Assembly (NCBI GenBank): GCA_030549205.1
Contig: JAUKTV010000029.1
Span: 62,001-126,000 of the forward strand
Direction of reading: 5' to 3'
Source of the DNA: Apiosordaria backusii
Lineage: Eukaryota; Ascomycota; Sordariomycetes; Sordariales; Lasiosphaeriaceae
DNA length: 64,000 nt
Shown: one piece after another, positions 19,605 to 30,418 of the stretch
Layout: each line of letters begins with the position of its first letter
Numbering within the stretch: the stretch's first letter is position 1
Made by a program: the position numbers and the translations under genes
The notes under the pieces: model-generated
The model's database searches: none
What the model was told of the DNA's origin: nothing
The model's input: only the letters and a program-made list of their open reading frames with translations

Positions 19605-20039
19605 TGCCGAGCACCTTCCTAGTTGCTTGGGACAGAAACATTGGCAAATTCGGGGTTTTTCTAGCTGTTTGTCCTGAATCTCCGTAAGGATTACTTACAT
19701 CGGAGCCAAAGGAGAGCCAGACCCCGACCTCTGGGGATTCTAGCATCCCAAACCAAACCAAGGCTCTTGGTATTCTAGTATCGCAAGCCGTGGCAGAGGC
19801 AAGTTGTTGAAAGGCTTTTGTCTCCTCAATCCTCAGGCATCTCGTTGCTCCAATATAGCACCCTCAAAGATCTGAACTTTCCTCATTCAAGTCAAAGAAG
19901 TCACACATCAGACCATGACACAGCATAAATCTCAAGCCTCAAGAGCTAACAAATCTCAATTTCATCTCTACCAAAAGCCATCACATCATCACACATCCTC
20001 ATATCCCCCCTCCTCCCCCATCCCCCAACCCCATCACAT
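19605..20039. other. right margin of the mosaic and 3' flank of the SDR gene
   Basis: Contains the third GGGA-N8-TCCC motif (19734-19749). No gene. Confidence 0.4.
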
Positions 20040-20846
20040 CTACTGTGAACTCCCCCCACTAATAGTCAAAATCTGCCCATTCACCCACCCCCCATCCTCA
20101 CTACTCAAAAACGCCACCACCCTCGCCACATCCTCCGGCACCGCGCACCTCCCCAACGGGCAATGCTCCGCCATCAACCTCTCAATCTTCTCCGCCGGCC
20201 ACTCCGGCGTTCCCCCCGGAATATAATGCCACGCATTCTGCGTAAACATATCACTCTTAATCCCCCCCGGCGCAACCCCATTCACCGTGATCCCCTTTGA
20301 TCCAAAATCCGTCGCAAACGCCTTGACCATCCCAATCACCGCCATCTTGCTAGCATTATACAGCGCGTGATCCTTCACCCCCATCAATCCCGCAGCAATG
20401 CTCGTCATGAGAATCAGTCTCCCGTTGCGTTCAAGGTGTTTATACGCAGCTTGACCAACGAAGAACTGCGCCCGGGCGTTGAGGTTAAACACATGATCGT
20501 ATTTCTCCTCGGTAATCTCCTCGGTCTTGTCCCAGGACTCGGTCCCAGAGTTGGACATGACAATGTCGATTTTGCCAAAGGCTTTTTTGGCCTCGGCAAA
20601 GAGCCGGTTGATCTCGCTCACTTTGGAGACGTCGGCTTGGATGGCGATGGCCTTGGCGCCGTTGTTGTACCCCTCGATCTGCTTGACGACTTCGCTGGCG
20701 GGGCCGGCAGAGGAGACGTAGTTGACGACGACCGAGGCGCCGCGCTTGCCGAGCTCGAGGGCGACGCCGCGGCCGATGCCACGGCCGGCGCCGGTGATGA
20801 GGGCGACCTTACCCTCGAGGCTGGCGGTGGGGACGGCGAGGACCAT
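20040..20846 (-). CDS. short-chain dehydrogenase/reductase, hydroxynaphthalene-reductase-like
   Basis: 268 aa, single exon. The start is the ATG at 20846 in GCCACCATGG, an ideal context; the open frame extends 11 codons further without a better ATG. NADPH-binding TGAGRGIG at about 18-25, a Ser after LMTSIAAG, and catalytic YNASK. The C-terminal block APGGIKSDMFTQNAWHYIPG and the ISGG end match the tetra-/trihydroxynaphthalene reductase and versicolorin-reductase branch of classical SDRs. Enzymes of this branch reduce aromatic ketones in melanin or polyketide pathways. No polyketide synthase lies in the window, so the substrate is open. The usual NNAG is NSG, a small variation. Confidence 0.82.
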   Translation of the reverse strand: MVLAVPTASLEGKVALITGAGRGIGRGVALELGKRGASVVVNYVSSAGPASEVVKQIEGYNNGAKAIAIQADVSKVSEINRLFAEAKKAFGKIDIVMSNSGTESWDKTEEITEEKYDHVFNLNARAQFFVGQAAYKHLERNGRLILMTSIAAGLMGVKDHALYNASKMAVIGMVKAFATDFGSKGITVNGVAPGGIKSDMFTQNAWHYIPGGTPEWPAEKIERLMAEHCPLGRCAVPEDVARVVAFLSSEDGGWVNGQILTISGGSSQ

Positions 20847-21746
20847 GGTGGCGGAGTTAGCAAGGTATGCGTAATACACAGAAACTAACTGCGTAAGTAG
20901 GTAGCGAAAGAGAGGTTGCAGTTGGTGGTATGGTCAAGCAAGGAAAAGAACAACAACAAGACGACGAGAACCAAAGAACCCAAAAAACCAAACCGGGCAC
21001 AGCTTTTATTTAAAGAACCGTCTCATGTACACACACTCCCTTGACTAACGTACACACTGTACCCCCTATACCACAAAGAAAAAACGCCGAAGTTAGTCAA
21101 CACAACCAAAAGGCGGAAAAAAAGTACTGCAAATCACTTCCCTCGCGGTAGTCCGGACCTGCAGCCAGCTTCGGGTCTTCCCCGCCCCACTCCGCCGCGC
21201 GTGCAGCATGCTTTGTACGACGGACCATGCAACGGGATTGCCCCGACCCCTAGTCCGGACTGTCACTAAACTTCTGACTGCACTGGAGAAACCAAGATCT
21301 GGCCTCCCGTCGCACTTAGTTCTGACCATTTTCCGAACCGCGAGGAGCCGACTGGTTTACCGCTTAAAACTCAAGTCCGAAAACGGCGGGTGAACATGTT
21401 GATCACTCTCCCTGACGGAGAGTAGCTCACAGGGCAGTGTCAGCATTCCGCGCAGTCCCAACCCAGCGCCACGGTAAGAAGCTGACTGCATCCGTCCGGG
21501 CCCAGAACAAACGGAACCTCGCGACTCGGGAAGTTGACAAAAGTCCCGGCTTATAGCCCCCCCCGGCGTCCTCCTCGGTCCCGAACATGACAAAGGTCGG
21601 CAAACTCCAGCTACCCGACAAGGAGAACAAAGCCGAGTCGTCGAGTCGAGTCGAGTCGAGTGGTCGTTCCATAACAAAGTCGGTGAAAGCGCAGCATTTA
21701 TCCGCCAGTTGTCCGTCCGCCCCCAAAGCCGCCGCCGTGCGCGACC
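20847..21746. other. intergenic between convergently transcribed-side flanks
   Basis: Promoter of the SDR on one side and 3' flank of the kinase-like gene on the other. Includes a GAGTC microsatellite at about 21640-21660. Short frames here have no support. Confidence 0.4.
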
Positions 21747-23909
21747 TTAGTCCATCTGGAAGTAATCCCTCCAAATCCCCCTCGTCTCCCTCACGATCGA
21801 GAACTTGTTCGCCAGTATTCTCCCCGGGTTCATCCTCCTCGTTCGCGCAGCCCTATTCAACTCCCTCCTCCTCTGAGCCTCCTCGGGCGTCTCCAACAGT
21901 CCCTTCCCCTTGTTATTCACACTTCCCACAGTCCACCCCCTCAACCCTTCCGGCAACTTGTAGTCCTTTGGCTCGGCCGACTTCGGTGGTGGCGCCATCT
22001 TGAACAGCCACTGGCAGTATTTCTGCGCTTCTACCGCTTCGGCATCATTAGGGTCCACCCCCTGGCGCTTGATCTTTTTTTCGAGAATGGTTTCCATTTG
22101 CTCCATCGTTGGCCTCTTGGAGGGGGTATACAGCATGCACTGATTGATAAGCTCACGAAGGTCACGGTCAATGTGCCCGAATCTCTTGTCGTCGAGTATG
22201 AACCCCCCAAACCCCCATTCTGTGCTTTCGGTGCCGTCCTGGTGTGTGATCTTGATTTTTTCTACTCTGGGGGGTTGTTCGGGGAAGCAGAGGGAGACCA
22301 GTTGCCACATGATCTACGGGGGAAAAAAGGGTTAGAGGGGATCTCTAAATAATGATGTTTTTTCTTACAAACTTACAATGGAGATCTGATAAAGATTGGT
22401 CCACCAATTGTAGTTCCCTGCCACTTCCGAGTTGATCGTTTTTGGGTTTCCGTTTAGGTAATCCCATTCCTCCGAGAATTGTTCCTGTTCATTTGTATCA
22501 GTGTGAAGGAATCATCTCGAAAAGCTTTGAAACGGGTGAATCTCACGGGTGTGTATAGTTGCGGCTTGCCGTTGTCTCTTATTCTCCAGTATTCGAACGC
22601 GGTATTCTTGCCGTTGAAGACTTTCACCAAGCCCAGATCTGCGATCTGCAAGCGGTCAGTATGTTAAGTCAGTTGCAACTAATTGGTGCATGGCCACCTA
22701 CTTTGACCAATGGAGCAAGGTTGTGCTCGTGCTCGTCAAATTTATCAACCAAAACTACAGACATGATTAGTTGTATTGTACTAGCCTGTGCTAATAAGGG
22801 GGCAACATACCGTTCAAGGGATCGATATCAAAGTGGACCAGCGTAGGCCTTTCGTCATAAGGCGCCAAAGGTTTGAGGCCTCTTGCTGTTTCGGTGACCT
22901 CTGCGATCTGGACTTGGCTCGGGTCCACGTCCCATGGCATGAAGGCTTCGGGGTAGGCCAGACCTATCACGCCGCGGAACACTGCATTCGATATTAGCGA
23001 TGGATACTCTGGTATGAGCAGTAGATCGGGATTCGGGAGAAACGTACAGCAGTCAAAGATCTGCCACAGAACCAGGCTTGGAAACGGCCTTTTGTGCATG
23101 GCAGCTCTGCAGAGGTGGTCGTCTAATCTGCCCCTCTCCATGAACTGAAGAAACAGAACCCTCTGATTTGCGTCCAAGGCCTTTCTTGCGTCCTGTTTCA
23201 TGTCCTCTCTGATTTCATTCAAGTCCAGCTCCTCGAACTCGCCAATAGGCTCGGCTTCGATCATTTCAAAGTCTTCATCCTCGCCCCAACGACGTCGCCT
23301 TTTACGCCTGTCTTCGGCAGGTTCGTTGATATTCACCCCGTCGGCCGTCTGCCTTGCCATGTCTCCCAGTTTGGCGATATTTGCTGCGCTTACACCCCCT
23401 TCACCCTGTAGAACAAGCTGTTGTATGACGTGCTTGGCTCCGGCTGTCATCAAATGACATTTGATTTCACGGGATATGCACGGGTAGTGTGGGTAGATGT
23501 CACACTTACACACCACCTTCAGCTTCTCATTGTTCTTTCCAACGGCCTCGTACAAGCTGGCCACGCCCAGACCGCCCCAGCCGAGAACTTTGACGCTCTT
23601 GAATTCGGCGACAGCCATGGTCTGGGCCAGTCTCTGGTCGGCTTCCATAGCAGCTTGTCGGGTTGATGAAGGTCCTGCTTCGTCCCAGGGAAATCTTATC
23701 CTTTCAGGTTTTCTCAACCAGGCCGGGTTCCTGTAGTGCATCTCGAAGCCTGGCCATACTCCTGGTTTGGGGGCTGGGAAGTCCTTCCATATGTCACGGC
23801 GGTCGGCAAACCATACCTCTCCTCTGCGATGGTGCGCGAAGTAATCTTGCTTTTGCCGCTGAAGGTCGCGGAAGGCTTCGATGTTGTTCATATGCTCCGT
23901 TTTCTGCAT
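21747..23909 (-). CDS. fungal protein-kinase-like protein, six exons
   Basis: Model: complement(join(21747..22313,22377..22484,22547..22645,22702..22754,22811..22981,23048..23909)), 619 aa. All five introns (56-66 nt) have canonical ends and keep frame. The kinase fold is recognisable: Gly-rich loop LGWGGLG at about 109-115, candidate ATP-binding Lys in VCK (about 135), hinge LQFMERGRLDDHL, catalytic loop HFDIDPLNVLV (HRD replaced by HFD, Asp and Asn kept) and IADLGLVK in place of DFG. An acidic and Arg-rich insert (RRKRRRRWGEDEDFEMIE) interrupts the N-lobe. This belongs to the large, poorly characterised fungus-specific kinase group. Whether it is catalytically active is unclear because DFG is altered to DLG. 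Confidence 0.8.
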
Positions 23910-24546
23910 TTTGGGCCAGTCTCAGAGTGCCTTTTTGGGTTTTGTGATGAAAATGCTGGGTCTGTCTTGTCAGCCTTGAAGAGAGGTAAATTTTGGACTT
24001 TTGTTGTGGCCATGTGCCTGTCCAACTCACAAAGTCACAAAGAACAGCCTTTGTCAGCGCAGACCATGGAGCAAGGCTTTCTTTTCAATTGACCCCCAAA
24101 GGGGTTGATCGGGTCGACAAAGCGCCTTCATCGTAGGGCATCCATTTCCGGAGTGCTGCACATGGCTGGTGTCTGCCGAGTCATTGGATGTGGAGAGGTG
24201 ATGTTTGATGATGAGAGACTGAGAGTTGAAGCACTCATCAAGTCCGCCCGAAAAGAATTAGGCAGCACCCAAAGCCTCAATCACTCTTTCCATAACCCCC
24301 AATGAAATGATGACATATCTCTTGCCTGTGATCTTATCTTATCTAATCTCCAAGCCCGAAGCTATCTTAGCTGGGGCGGGGTTGAGTGCCCCTCCGACTT
24401 GTTCCCGTCCTTCTCTTGCTGTGTGTTCTCTCATGGACCAGCTCCAAGATAGGTAACCTCAGGCCTGTATCGGCCAGACGCGGGATTGGCCTTCAACCTC
24501 CCAGTTGCCCATTCCCTTCTTCTGCCTCGGACAGCACATCGCAAAC
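23910..24546. other. divergent promoter region between kinase-like gene and SDR
   Basis: About 640 nt between the start codons of two oppositely transcribed genes. No further gene seen. Confidence 0.4.
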
Positions 24547-25379
24547 ATGTCTACAGAAACAGTCCTTGTCATTGGTAAGGCCAGTCATGTTCGTCCAATG
24601 GATTTATCTGTCGTCCCGCTGACTCTTCTGACAGGTGCAAACAGGGGCATTGGCTTTGAGCTGGCCACAAGGTTCCTGAAAAGAGGCTACAAAGTCTTTG
24701 GAACATACCGCCCTCAGACAAAAGAAGATGTCTCGGTTGCGGAGGTGGGGCCGCCTACAAGCGACCAGCATCCCGTACCTGATGCTGACTTCGAAACAGC
24801 TCAAAAGCACCGGGGTACAGACCATCGAGCTGGATTATGGAGACGAAGCGTCCATCATTGATGCCGCAAAAACTCTTGATGGTGCGAAGCTAGACATTCT
24901 CATCAACTGCGGAGCGATATACAATACCTGGGACGAGAAACCATTTATCGAACAGACGGCCGACGACCTCCTGAGCCACTTCAAGATCAATGTGGTGGGT
25001 CCGTTTCTTGCCTCGAAAAGCTTTCCTGCCAGCCCTGGAAAAGGCAGACAATCCAAGGATCATCACCATGTCCTCTGATTTTGCGAGCATCGCCGACAAC
25101 ACAGGCGGCAATGTCTGCTACCGAATCTCCAAATCAGGCGTCAACCAGCTCACCCGGACCATGGCCATCGATCTGGGAAAACTGGGTTCTCGTGTCAAGA
25201 CCTTGGCTGTTCATCCGGGATGGCTCCAGACCAAGATGACGGAATGGACGGGCGACGACGACATGGACGAATGCATGAGCAGCCTCGTGGAGGTGGTTGC
25301 AAGGTTTGGCACTGCCGAGGGCGCGGACATTCCTAATGGCGGATATGTGAAGTGGAACGGCGATATCATGGCGTATTAA
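24547..25379 (+). pseudogene. C-factor-type short-chain dehydrogenase with a single-base frameshift
   Basis: Exons 24547..24574, 24635..24744 and 24800 onward. The two introns (60 and 55 nt) are canonical with CTGAC branch points. The protein starts MSTETVLVIGANRGIG (cofactor loop GANRGIG) and continues to INCGAIYNTW and FKINVVGPFLA. At the A-run 25016-25019 the frame slips: the continuation KAFLPALEKADNPRIITM, catalytic YRISKSG and the end at 25379 lie in the next frame, as if one A were inserted. The rest is undamaged on both sides, so this is either very recent inactivation or a sequencing indel. Intact, it would be about 240 aa, normal for small C-factor-like SDRs. Confidence 0.75.
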
Positions 25380-26253
25380 TGGCCGACATCATTCAGCCTT
25401 GTAGAGTTGTCAAGGAAACCTTGGTAAACACTAGGGTGTGTGGGAGACAAGGCCAGGGCCCTGGACAAGGCAGAGAGGAGAGCTCAAGAGGTGATGGGAG
25501 CCAAGACGGGCGCAAGATGACCCTGCAGATTGGAGACCAGAATATGGAGCACCTATCAACCTGAACCCACCTGGAGATATTGAAGAGAAATGAGAGCAAC
25601 AACCAGCCATCATCACGGCAACTCTGGGCTTTATTCACTGAGAAAACAGCGCGCGGCAATGGGAACGGGAGTGGACTTCCCAGGAAATTGGAATTTTGCT
25701 GACGTCTGTGGGTGTGATTTAGCGGGGGGAGATCTCAGTGGTGGGGCGCTAGCGGCGGCAGCTAGTGAATGGAGGCACCTGCGGGCGATGCAGCCAATGG
25801 CGAGCTCCAGTGCGGCAAGGCAAGGAACCATTGTTCGTCGTTGCTCCTGGCAACCACCTGAGCCCGACAAGAAAACAAAGCTTGGAGCAGCGATCATGGG
25901 CCCTCGTCGTCCCCAGCATCCCGGCAGAGCAACCATTCTGCTGCAGCAAACCCATACTTCTGCTGCAATTCCCCAACCTCCAGCTTTTTTTTGTGACTTG
26001 AGCTTCAAGCATCGCTTGCCAATTCTAGAAAGACTTGTTCAAGCGATCGTGCTACCCGATACACCAAGCCCGATTCGCAACATCGCGAAGAGACGCGGCG
26101 GCCCCAGGTGCCCATTGCCGGCCAAGGCCGCATTATCTCCAGTCTCTGTGTATCGCGCAACCTCGTCGTCGACTGAGCTCGACGAGCGCGACTCCAATTG
26201 CCCTGCCGTTTGGCTTGCGCTGAGAGGTAGGCACCTTACTGCCCCAGAAGCCC
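25380..26253. other. 5' leader/promoter of the zinc-finger gene
   Basis: Long upstream region typical of fungal regulators. An open frame over 25590-26297 has no domain and is probably fortuitous. Confidence 0.4.
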
Positions 26254-29178
26254 ATGTTTACGCTGTCGCACCACCAAGCGACGACAGGCCGGACTGACAA
26301 TGGTACCATCCAGTCTCGATACCATCCTTACCAACACTCCATCTCTCCATCTATAGCTTCACACACGGCCCCTGCCTTGGCAATGCAGTCCAACCCACCC
26401 CAGTCAGGCGGTATGCAAGCGCGCCAGCGCCAGCACCGAAGGCAGATCTCAACACCCACAGCGTTTGAAGCTGTCAAGATTGCTCCCCTACCCAACTTTT
26501 CCCAGCAGCGCCAGCCTGTCTCACATCGACGAGGTCTCAGCCTGGATACCCGACGGCAGCAATTCGTTCCTACGACACCGACATCATCGTCCGCTCGACA
26601 AGAGTATCTCGCCGCTCGACATGAATACAACCCGGTACCCATGCCCATTTCCAGTCCCGCTATTCCCACGACACCACAGCAGATCCTGCGAGAGAACCAG
26701 CGACAAAACATTTCGCGCCCAGGCACTGCTGGCACGGACTACAGCGATACATCCTCCAACCATTCTAACCAGTCGTTCCACGGCAGCGATGCGTTTCTGG
26801 TCTCCCCAAACGTAACCCCCAACAACCAGCGATTCGTCGACGCGCTTGCCAGCCCTGCGCCAATGGTTGAGATGAGCCCTCTGCCTTACGAAGCTTACCT
26901 GAGCTCCATGGGCATGATTAAGAACCAGGCCGCCTTTGCCAACAATAATGGCATCGACGTTGGCGGTAGTTTCGAGTTCTATGGCCAGGACAGCGCCCTG
27001 TCGACACCAACATTTCTCACCTTTCCGGACTCAAGCCCGGCAAGCACTGGCCAAGGCTGGATCTCCGAGGGCGAGACCGGGCCCACGCAGAGCCGCCGCA
27101 ACTCGCGCAGAATAAGCAATGGGATCATGGACAAGGTGGCCAAATTCGAAAACATGATGAACGTCGGCGGCAACGTTGACCTCACCGGGCAACACAGACC
27201 AGTAACACCCTCGAACCAATTCGCGAGCGGTGAGTTCGACATCAACCAATGGGCTGCCAGTGACAGTGCAGATGCTGATCATTACGATGCAGAGAGCTTT
27301 CCCCCCACCGCGACAGAGACGCCGCACGAGAGATTGGCCAAGCACAACGAGCCCACGCCACAGACGCAAATTCCGAGTCGATTCCGTGATGACTACGATG
27401 AGTCGATGGAGGAAACTCTCAAGCCTGTTAGAGGGAACAAGCACAACAATCGCAACTCGGGGATCTTTCAGGAACTGCGCCAGCAAGCCGAGCAGGCGAC
27501 CATTGTCCAGACCCCGCCTCCGCGGGCTAACACGATGCCGACGAGTTTCGGGATGCAGCAGGGGTTTACGACGCCAGAGTTTATGAACATGCGGAGTATG
27601 AACGCCGAGTTCGTTAAGATCGAACATAACTTTGACGGGTTTACTTTTGGCATGCCGGGCGGAGCGGGCGGGATGTCGATGGCGCCGCAGATAGCTGGGC
27701 TTGCGGCTCCTGTCCCGGGGACTAACGACTTGTGCCATCCGATCCTCAACCCTAATCAGCTAGGGGATGACTCGCAGAAAACCATTGGGCCATCAAGCCA
27801 ACAACATCCCCTCACGGCCGCGTCCTTGTCTCGGCACGGCTCCCCATCGTTGCACTCCCAGCACCGCAGAACAGAATCCATCGCCTCGCTCGCCTCGGCC
27901 GCGTCGATAGCAGATATCAACATCGAGGAAACCAAGACCGACACGGGGGTAACTATTGACGACATTGCCGCCTACATTCAGGGTCCCGACCCGAGCGATG
28001 GAAAGTGGGTTTGCTTGTACGAGGAGTGCAACAAGCGGTTTGGCCGCAAGGAGAATATCAAGTCTCATGTTCAGACGCATCTGAACGACAGGCAGTATCA
28101 GTGCCCCAGTTGCCACAAGTGTTTTGTCCGACAGCATGATCTTAAGAGGCATGCAAAGATTCACACGGGGATTAAACCCTATCCGTGTGAATGTGGTAAT
28201 TCATTTGCGAGGCACGATGCGCTTACGAGGCATAGGCAGCGGGGGATGTGTATCGGGGCTTTTGATGGGATTGTGAGGAAGGTGGTGAAGAGGGGGAGGC
28301 CGAGGAAGATTAGGGGAGAGGGGGAGGAAGACGGGAGGAGGGAGCAGAAGGAGAAGGTGAGACGGAAGAAGAAGCAGGAGGGGGAGCAAGGGGAGGAGGG
28401 GATGAGTAGTGCGAGTAGTCAGTCGGGTTACAGTGAGAGCTGCTCGAGTGTTGGGTCGCCGAGGGGGGATTATGAACAGGAGTTTCCGGATATCTTGGAT
28501 ATTGCTATGACGGGGAATGGGAGAGGGTCGGGAACGGCGACGATGAACCCGGGGAGTTTGAGTTTGGTGTCGAACGCGCCGATGCCGCAGGTTCATCCTT
28601 TGTATAACCCTAGGGCGGCTACGATGGAAGAGCAAGTGAGGAGTCCGAGCGCGATGAGTAATTACAGTCATGCTTCGTCGCATGTCTCTGGGAGGAGGGG
28701 GACGGTTGGCGGGGAGGAGGAGCAACGGTATCAACACCAGCAGCAGCACCAACGACATGGATCCCCGGCGAAGAGCACGGCTAGTTATCATACGCCTCCG
28801 GAGCTGTCGAGTAGTTCGTCGCCGCCGCCTACTGGGACGAGCGGGAGGTTTTTTGACGATGGGGGGAGTACTGTGGGCGGGGGGGAGAACTCTGGGGGAC
28901 AGCAGCAGCAGCCGGTTTCGAGCGGGGTGTGCATGCCTGGGTTTGTGAGCTTGGATAATGACATGTTGTTGGGGTTTGGGGGTCATCAGGAGCACGGGCT
29001 GGTGCCGGTGCAGTTGGATCATCACCCGTCGTCGGGAGGTGTGGGGATGCATGGGCATCAGGGGTTGATGACGACTTTGGGGGGGAAGTTTGATCCGGAG
29101 GGGGAGTATGAGCAGATGGGTATGTTTGTTGGGGGGATTAATGGGATGGGTGGGGATGTGTTTTTTACGGGGAATTGA
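26254..29178 (+). CDS. Swi5/Ace2-type C2H2 zinc-finger transcription factor
   Basis: Up to 974 aa in one exon; a second ATG at 26383 (MQSNPPQSG) is an equally likely start. The N-terminal 560 residues are disordered, rich in Ser, Pro, Gln and Asn. Three C2H2 fingers lie at about 583-660: CLYEECNKRFGRKENIKSH, CPSCHKCFVRQHDLKRH and CECGNSFARHDALTRH, the last with a shortened C-x-C knuckle, followed by RQRGMC. This finger order is that of the Swi5/Ace2 group, which control cell separation, cell-wall and cell-cycle genes in yeasts and development in moulds. A strongly basic block (KRGRPRKIRGEGEEDGRR) follows and includes an AT-hook-like GRPRK. The tail is Gln/Gly-rich low complexity. Confidence 0.85.
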   Translation: MFTLSHHQATTGRTDNGTIQSRYHPYQHSISPSIASHTAPALAMQSNPPQSGGMQARQRQHRRQISTPTAFEAVKIAPLPNFSQQRQPVSHRRGLSLDTRRQQFVPTTPTSSSARQEYLAARHEYNPVPMPISSPAIPTTPQQILRENQRQNISRPGTAGTDYSDTSSNHSNQSFHGSDAFLVSPNVTPNNQRFVDALASPAPMVEMSPLPYEAYLSSMGMIKNQAAFANNNGIDVGGSFEFYGQDSALSTPTFLTFPDSSPASTGQGWISEGETGPTQSRRNSRRISNGIMDKVAKFENMMNVGGNVDLTGQHRPVTPSNQFASGEFDINQWAASDSADADHYDAESFPPTATETPHERLAKHNEPTPQTQIPSRFRDDYDESMEETLKPVRGNKHNNRNSGIFQELRQQAEQATIVQTPPPRANTMPTSFGMQQGFTTPEFMNMRSMNAEFVKIEHNFDGFTFGMPGGAGGMSMAPQIAGLAAPVPGTNDLCHPILNPNQLGDDSQKTIGPSSQQHPLTAASLSRHGSPSLHSQHRRTESIASLASAASIADINIEETKTDTGVTIDDIAAYIQGPDPSDGKWVCLYEECNKRFGRKENIKSHVQTHLNDRQYQCPSCHKCFVRQHDLKRHAKIHTGIKPYPCECGNSFARHDALTRHRQRGMCIGAFDGIVRKVVKRGRPRKIRGEGEEDGRREQKEKVRRKKKQEGEQGEEGMSSASSQSGYSESCSSVGSPRGDYEQEFPDILDIAMTGNGRGSGTATMNPGSLSLVSNAPMPQVHPLYNPRAATMEEQVRSPSAMSNYSHASSHVSGRRGTVGGEEEQRYQHQQQHQRHGSPAKSTASYHTPPELSSSSSPPPTGTSGRFFDDGGSTVGGGENSGGQQQQPVSSGVCMPGFVSLDNDMLLGFGGHQEHGLVPVQLDHHPSSGGVGMHGHQGLMTTLGGKFDPEGEYEQMGMFVGGINGMGGDVFFTGN

Positions 29179-30418
29179 GAGAGAGGCACTCTGGTCTTGA
29201 AAGCCATCCGAGACATACTCTAACTAGCAAACTTTCCTTTTCTGTCTTTTTTATGTGGTATATTTGGCTTTTATTTTTCTTGTGGCCAGGCTGGGCTGGT
29301 TTGTTTATAGAACTGGCAGGCTGGTTGGTGATGGGCGAGGCTGGGGGCATTTTGGTTATCACTGGATGGGTTTTTGTGGCACTGCGCTGTATTTCTTTTG
29401 TCATCTTTTTTTTCTGTCTGTGGTCCCAAGGGACATGTGTGCAGGGTTGGAAACAAAGGGTTTTTGCGGGCGTGGGCGTTCGCGTTCTATATCACTTTTT
29501 TTTGCTGTCATTGAGTGCGTACCAGTTGGATATGGTTGGTTTGCAAATCGCGAATTTTGTTTGTGAGAAGAAGCGTATAATTCTTGTGTGTTTTTGATGA
29601 ACAACTACCTAACTACTTTGTTTTTGCTTCGCTTCTGCTGCTGCTTATGAAGGTTATGACAAAAACAGATTCGAAATATGTACTTTTATGTCGCTCCTTT
29701 GTGGGGGGTGTAAAATAGGGGCTGGGGGAGGGATGGAGGGGGAGGAGGGAGGATTAGGTCCAGGTTGGGGGGGGTGTGATTTCTTTGCGATGTTGTTAGC
29801 TTTTCGTTTGTTTATTTTGGATATTGGTTTGCTGATTGGCAGGTTGGGCTGGATGGTGAGGGTGGGATAAGTGGGTGGGTGGATATCGTGTATTTTTAGC
29901 AAAAGGATGAAGCAGAAGAATGGAATTTGTTGTTCTGATCTTGGAACTTGATCACTGGTGTGTTTGTGTCTAGTTTGGAGGCTGTTGGAGAGTTGTAGTG
30001 TGACTTGTGATGTGAATCGACCTGGAACGCTGTGGACTGGATAAGCATGCAAGAATAGTCCGCAGGCATCCAAAAATATTCGATACGCTTTTAAAGATAG
30101 TCTATGGGCGTCAAAAGATAGTCGATCGGTTTTAAAGGGTCATGTAAATCATAGGCATCTTGAACACAAATGACACCCTGCCTGGTGGCTCACAAACACA
30201 GTGTGTGCACGGTCTCGCTGATGATTGCCCCACCATTGGAGATTTGAGAATTGAGAATTCACAATCTCATCTCTGCGTTCTCCAGGTCGACACCTGAACC
30301 GCAAACAACGAGCGACACGAAAGCTTTTTCCTTTTCCATCATATCACCACCTCTCTTTTTACTTTTACCCACCAACAAAACCGCGAGAGAGAGGAGAACA
30401 GCCCAGGAGCGAAGAAAA
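29179..30418. other. intergenic, includes one minisatellite locus
   Basis: 3' flank of the zinc-finger gene (T-rich), G-rich stretches at 29700-29880, the 21-bp-unit repeat at about 30055-30160, and the promoter of the next gene. No gene seen. Confidence 0.4.
30055..30160. repeat. minisatellite family locus 1
   Basis: Several degenerate 20-22 bp units related to AGATAGTCGATAGGCCTT, for example TTTTAAAGATAGTCTATGGG and AAAAGATAGTCGATCGG. The same unit recurs at 34560, 37165, 39585, 44345, 44850 and 49210. Confidence 0.65.

Noticed and set aside
25590..26297. 235-codon plus-strand frame before the zinc-finger gene
   Set aside because: No domain, no codon periodicity that I can see, and it overlaps the start of the supported gene in another frame; more likely leader sequence.
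28201..29058. 285-codon minus-strand open frame
   Set aside because: Shadow of the low-complexity C-terminus of the zinc-finger gene. Arg/Pro/His-rich product typical of antisense to G-rich coding DNA.
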